DNA from: Clostridia bacterium
GTDB taxonomy: Bacteria > Bacillota > Clostridia > Oscillospirales > CAG-272
DNA: 17,736 nucleotides
Assembly: GCA_017451975.1 (NCBI GenBank)
Contig: JAFTNI010000241.1
Location: 1-17,736 of the forward strand
Direction of reading: 5' to 3'
The notes beneath the pieces are model-generated. The model searched no databases. It was given only the letters and a program-made list of their open reading frames with translations, and was not told the DNA's origin. Below are positions 15,049 through 17,736 of this stretch, piece after piece. The position numbers and the translations under genes were made by a program. Positions within the stretch are counted from its first letter, which is position 1. Each line of letters opens with the position of its first letter.

Positions 15049-15067
15049 GGAAAGCTTTTTTGAAAAA

Positions 15068-16285
15068 TCAATCTTCAAATTCGCCCTTCTTTATAAGCTT
15101 CGTGCCTGCATCGTAGCAAAGCATAACGTTGCCGTCATCGAAAACGAACATTTTATCGGCACCGCTTTCTGCTTTTGCGCTTGCAAGGCCGTCTTCATCA
15201 TATCGGTATACCGCGCCGTCTGTCAACAGATATATATTATCATCTATCATTTTTGCGTCCAATACCGAATATTGAAAACTTTCTGTAAATTTTGCATCGC
15301 CATCGGTTTCATAGTAGTGTATAACCGAATCGGCTTTTGTTTTGCCTGTTATGGCAAGAATACCGCCGGAAAATATTTTAAAGAGCTGGAGCGGCTCTGT
15401 GAAACTTATTTCTTCTTTTTCGTCAAAGTTTTTATCGTAGAATACAATTCCGTCGGAATAGATGCAGTAAAGGCTTCCGTCTGCAAAAAAGCCGACTCTT
15501 AGCGGCAAGCCGCCCTGCGAGGAAACGTTAAGCTCCGCTTTATCCTTAGAAATATTTCTTACGGTAAGCTCGCGTAAATATGTGCCGCCCGCCTGAGCAT
15601 ACGAAAGCACGGCGGCGTTTTTTCCGTTTGGTGAAACGGCAGAGGAAACGGCATATTTTTCGTTGCTTCGCCACGTGTATACAGATTTGAACGTGTTATT
15701 GTATATATACACAGCAGAGCGATATGCTTCTTCCCTTGTAATAACTGCAAAGGAGCCGTTATCGCCCGCGTGAGCCGAAATCACGGGGTAATCGTAATTT
15801 AGCGTATAGAGCTTTGAAAAAGAGTTGAAAACGGAAACGGAGTTTTCACCGGGTGCATAAACAAGCAGGTACTTCCCTTCCGCATCGCAAACGGCATCGT
15901 TGCTTTCCAGCTTTTCGCGTAGTATGTTGTTGCCCGCGATATTGTAAAGGTTAAGCCTTCCGTCTCCCACAACCGCAAGGTCGCCCTTGTAAAAGGCAAA
16001 GCTCGTGTTTTCGTTGCGGTTATAGTAAATATCCTTGTAGTTGGCAGAGGTTGCCACGGGGTCAACATCTATGTATTTAAAGAGGTAACGAAAGTTTTCA
16101 GGCCTCAGATCTTGATTGCAGAAAATTGTTACAAGCAGAATAAATCCCGCCATTACAACAAGCATACCATATTTTACCAACCTGTAATAATCGGCTATTC
16201 TTTCATAGTATATGTTTTCATACGGAAGATATGCCGACATTGTTTCGGTTTTATCTTTAAGATGTGAAAGAATTCTGCGTGGCAT
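15068..16285 (-). CDS. DUF5711-like membrane-anchored beta-rich protein
   Basis: This 405-residue protein has a short basic cytoplasmic N-terminus with LPYENIYYERIADYYRLVKY (about 20-39), one membrane segment (about 38-57), then a long extracytoplasmic domain. The domain is made of repeated four-strand units (FYKGDLAVVGDGRLNLYNI, GKYLLVYAPGENSVSVFNS, NGKNAAVLSYA and similar), which suggests a beta-propeller. This matches the DUF5711 family as I remember it from clostridial genomes; function is unknown. The ATG at 16285 is chosen because AAAGGTGG stands six bases upstream. An in-frame TTG at 16309 would overlap truA and lacks a ribosome binding site. It is 13 bases behind truA, so it is probably in the same operon. 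Confidence 0.85.
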   Translation of the reverse strand: MPRRILSHLKDKTETMSAYLPYENIYYERIADYYRLVKYGMLVVMAGFILLVTIFCNQDLRPENFRYLFKYIDVDPVATSANYKDIYYNRNENTSFAFYKGDLAVVGDGRLNLYNIAGNNILREKLESNDAVCDAEGKYLLVYAPGENSVSVFNSFSKLYTLNYDYPVISAHAGDNGSFAVITREEAYRSAVYIYNNTFKSVYTWRSNEKYAVSSAVSPNGKNAAVLSYAQAGGTYLRELTVRNISKDKAELNVSSQGGLPLRVGFFADGSLYCIYSDGIVFYDKNFDEKEEISFTEPLQLFKIFSGGILAITGKTKADSVIHYYETDGDAKFTESFQYSVLDAKMIDDNIYLLTDGAVYRYDEDGLASAKAESGADKMFVFDDGNVMLCYDAGTKLIKKGEFED

Positions 16286-16291
16286 CTTGCA

Positions 16292-16299
16292 CCACCTTT
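16292..16299 (-). promoter_or_regulatory. Ribosome binding site that fixes the DUF5711-like start
   Basis: AAAGGTGG on the minus strand touches the truA stop codon and stands six bases before the ATG at 16285. It supports this start over the TTG at 16309 and indicates translation linked to truA. Confidence 0.65.
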
Positions 16300-17048
16300 C
16301 AAAAATCAATAAATACTTTGTTTAAATAAAGTCCTTGCGCGGGGGCGGTTTTTCCCGCTTTTGTGCGGTCTTTTGCTTCTATAACGCCATTTATTTCGTT
16401 GGGGGCACTCTTGCCCTCGCTTACGTAAACAAGCGTGCCTACGATTATTCTTACCATGTTGTAAAGAAAACCGTCTGCCGCAACGTAAATACGGCAGGTG
16501 CCGTCATATTCTGCCACAACCTCGCAACGCGAAACAGTGCGGAGTGTATCGACTATATCGCTACCGCTTGCCATAAACGAGGCAAACTCGTGCGCGCCCA
16601 AAATATGCTTTGCCGCTTCGTTCATTTTTGCAACGTCAAGCGGCTTTGTGTAGTGCCAGGCGCGGTCGGCAAGAAACGGGTTGGGGTATTCCTTTGTCCA
16701 AAGGATATAAACGTATTCTTTTCCCGAAACGGCGCGCCTTACCGCAAAATTGTCAGGTACGCTTTTTGCTGCCATCACGGCAATATCCGCTGGAAGCACC
16801 GAACCAAGCGCGCGCGGAAGCTTTTCGGGCGGAATGCTTGCGCCGCCCTCTGCGGGTTCAACAGTCGCAAAATATTCTAAAGCGTGCACGCCGCTGTCGG
16901 TACGGCTGCACCCCGTTACACGGCAAGGTACGGTGAATATTTTTTCTGCGGCGCGCATAAGCTCGGCTTGAACGGTGTTGGCGTTGGGCTGAACCTGAAA
17001 ACCCGCAAAGCGCGTGCCGCAATACGAAAGTTTTAAAAGATATTTCAT
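16299..17048 (-). CDS. truA: tRNA pseudouridine(38-40) synthase
   Basis: TruA converts uridines 38-40 in the anticodon arm of tRNAs to pseudouridine. The 249-residue protein has the N-terminal LSYCGTRFAGFQVQPNANTVQ segment, the catalytic motif SRTDSGVHA with D51, KEYVYILW in the core, HEFASFMASGS, and FLYNMVRIIVGTLVYVSEGK near the C-terminus, all standard for the family; length is normal. It begins eight bases after the ecfT stop. The upstream sequence has only a weak ribosome binding site, so it may depend on coupling to ecfT translation. ecfT-truA order is common in Firmicutes next to the ribosomal protein cluster; here the genes that follow are DUF5711-like and CvpA instead of rplM-rpsI. 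Confidence 0.97.
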   Translation of the reverse strand: MKYLLKLSYCGTRFAGFQVQPNANTVQAELMRAAEKIFTVPCRVTGCSRTDSGVHALEYFATVEPAEGGASIPPEKLPRALGSVLPADIAVMAAKSVPDNFAVRRAVSGKEYVYILWTKEYPNPFLADRAWHYTKPLDVAKMNEAAKHILGAHEFASFMASGSDIVDTLRTVSRCEVVAEYDGTCRIYVAADGFLYNMVRIIVGTLVYVSEGKSAPNEINGVIEAKDRTKAGKTAPAQGLYLNKVFIDF

Positions 17049-17056
17049 AGTTTATC

Positions 17057-17736
17057 TTACGGTGTATAAATCGGAATATAAATATTAAGAAGAATTACGC
17101 CCGTGATGAAAAGCGCAACCAGGAATATAAAGAGAAAATCTCTTTTGGAAAGGTGCAGCTTTGTCATTCTCGTTCTGCCGCTTCCGCCGCGGTAGCATCT
17201 GCATTCCATGGCAACTGCAAGGTCATCTGCACGTCTGAAGGACGAGATGAAAAGCGGAACGAGTATCGGCACAAGCGCTTTTGCTCTTTCGGCAAGACTG
17301 CCCGTAGAGAAATCGGAGCCGCGCGCCTTCTGAGCGTTCATTATTTTATCTGTTTCCTCCACGAGTGTGGGAATGAAGCGGAGCGCTATTGTCATCATCA
17401 TAGCAAATTCGTGTACGGGAATTTTAAAAATGCGAAGGGGGCTGAGCAAACGCTCTATAGCGTCTGTCAGCGCTATGGGCGAGGTGGTGTATGTAAGTAT
17501 AACGCAAGTTCCTATAACGAGCGTGGTTATTCTTATCATCATAAACACGGAGGAAACGATAGCTTCAAGATAGATATCTATTATCCAGAAGCTCAGTACA
17601 AGTGTTTCGCCGCCGCGCCACAAAAGGTTTAAAAGTGCCGTTATGAAAATAACCACCACAACAGGGCGAAGCCCCTTGAGCACCGTTTTTATCGGCAGCT
17701 GAGATATAATCATCAAAAGCACCGTAACGGCGATAA
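17057..17736 (-). CDS. ecfT: Energy-coupling factor transporter transmembrane protein EcfT, 5' end cut by window
   Basis: EcfT is the membrane scaffold of ECF vitamin/metal importers, joining the EcfA ATPases to substrate-binding S components. The frame is open to the right end (upstream codons read I-A-V-T before the visible V-L-L-M), so the N-terminal 40 or so residues lie outside. Several membrane segments are followed by the two cytoplasmic coupling helices: NAQKARGSDF with the conserved ARG, and AMECRCYRGGSGRTRM, where the second A-R-G is C-R-C. A last membrane segment (FLFIFLVALFITGVILLNIY) ends the protein. The genes for EcfA1 and EcfA2 would be expected just upstream, beyond the window. 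Confidence 0.93.
   Translation of the reverse strand, partial: IAVTVLLMIISQLPIKTVLKGLRPVVVVIFITALLNLLWRGGETLVLSFWIIDIYLEAIVSSVFMMIRITTLVIGTCVILTYTTSPIALTDAIERLLSPLRIFKIPVHEFAMMMTIALRFIPTLVEETDKIMNAQKARGSDFSTGSLAERAKALVPILVPLFISSFRRADDLAVAMECRCYRGGSGRTRMTKLHLSKRDFLFIFLVALFITGVILLNIYIPIYTP

Noticed and set aside
1..17736. Mobile element, prophage, CRISPR or defence island
   Set aside because: No transposase, integrase, phage structural gene, terminal repeats or regularly spaced direct repeats were seen; the lone glycosylase-like gene is not enough to call a defence system.

Overview
The window reads as a stretch of chromosome from a Gram-positive, low-to-mid GC bacterium, most likely a member of class Clostridia (inference, from family content rather than a marker gene). 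Supporting signs are strong AAGGAG-type ribosome binding sites, AT-rich intergenic DNA, many extended -10 promoters (TGnTATAAT), the Firmicute-type GalT, a zinc-finger ClpE-like ATPase, a PspC/DUF4097 pair, an ecfT-truA gene pair and a DUF5711-type protein. I see no tRNA or rRNA gene, insertion sequence, integrase, phage gene or CRISPR array. Fourteen genes are supported; two are cut by the window ends. Twelve lie on the minus strand; only the DUF308-like gene and the glycosylase-like gene lie on the plus strand.

Left part (1-8305, all minus strand, so read right to left). An ABC exporter (ATPase 8305-7592, then a permease that overlaps it) ends at a strong terminator near 5940. Next comes a small envelope unit, a PspC-domain protein followed by a DUF4097 lipoprotein, with its own TTGAAA/TATAAT promoter. 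After a hairpin without a U-run comes a cytoplasmic GH78-type glycosidase, ending at a terminator near 2630. The leftmost unit is an rRNA methyltransferase of the RlmL/YpsC type whose stop codon overlaps the start of galT in an ATGA. The galT gene runs off the left end and was verified by translating the reverse strand.

Middle (8436-11760). A plus-strand DUF308/HdeD-like membrane protein has a near-consensus promoter and terminator. A minus-strand cysteine-rich protein of unknown function (21 Cys in 282 residues) follows, with a possible sporulation-type -10 element. It is divergent from a plus-strand protein of the uracil-DNA glycosylase superfamily whose active-site motif is unusual. A minus-strand XRE-type regulator with a TPR-like C-terminal half follows. 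Two hairpins with the same GAGTACG stem core lie on either side of this regulator.

Right part (11836-17736, all minus strand). Reading right to left the order is ecfT (cut by the window end), truA, a DUF5711-like membrane-anchored beta-rich protein, a CvpA-family membrane protein, and a ClpE-like Clp ATPase. ecfT, truA and the DUF5711 gene are nearly contiguous. The CvpA and Clp genes each have a candidate promoter, with no clear terminator between them. A perfect 12-bp inverted repeat just downstream of the Clp promoter is the best candidate for an undescribed regulatory site. Overall this is mostly housekeeping and envelope DNA; I did not find a clear multi-gene defence or mobile system.
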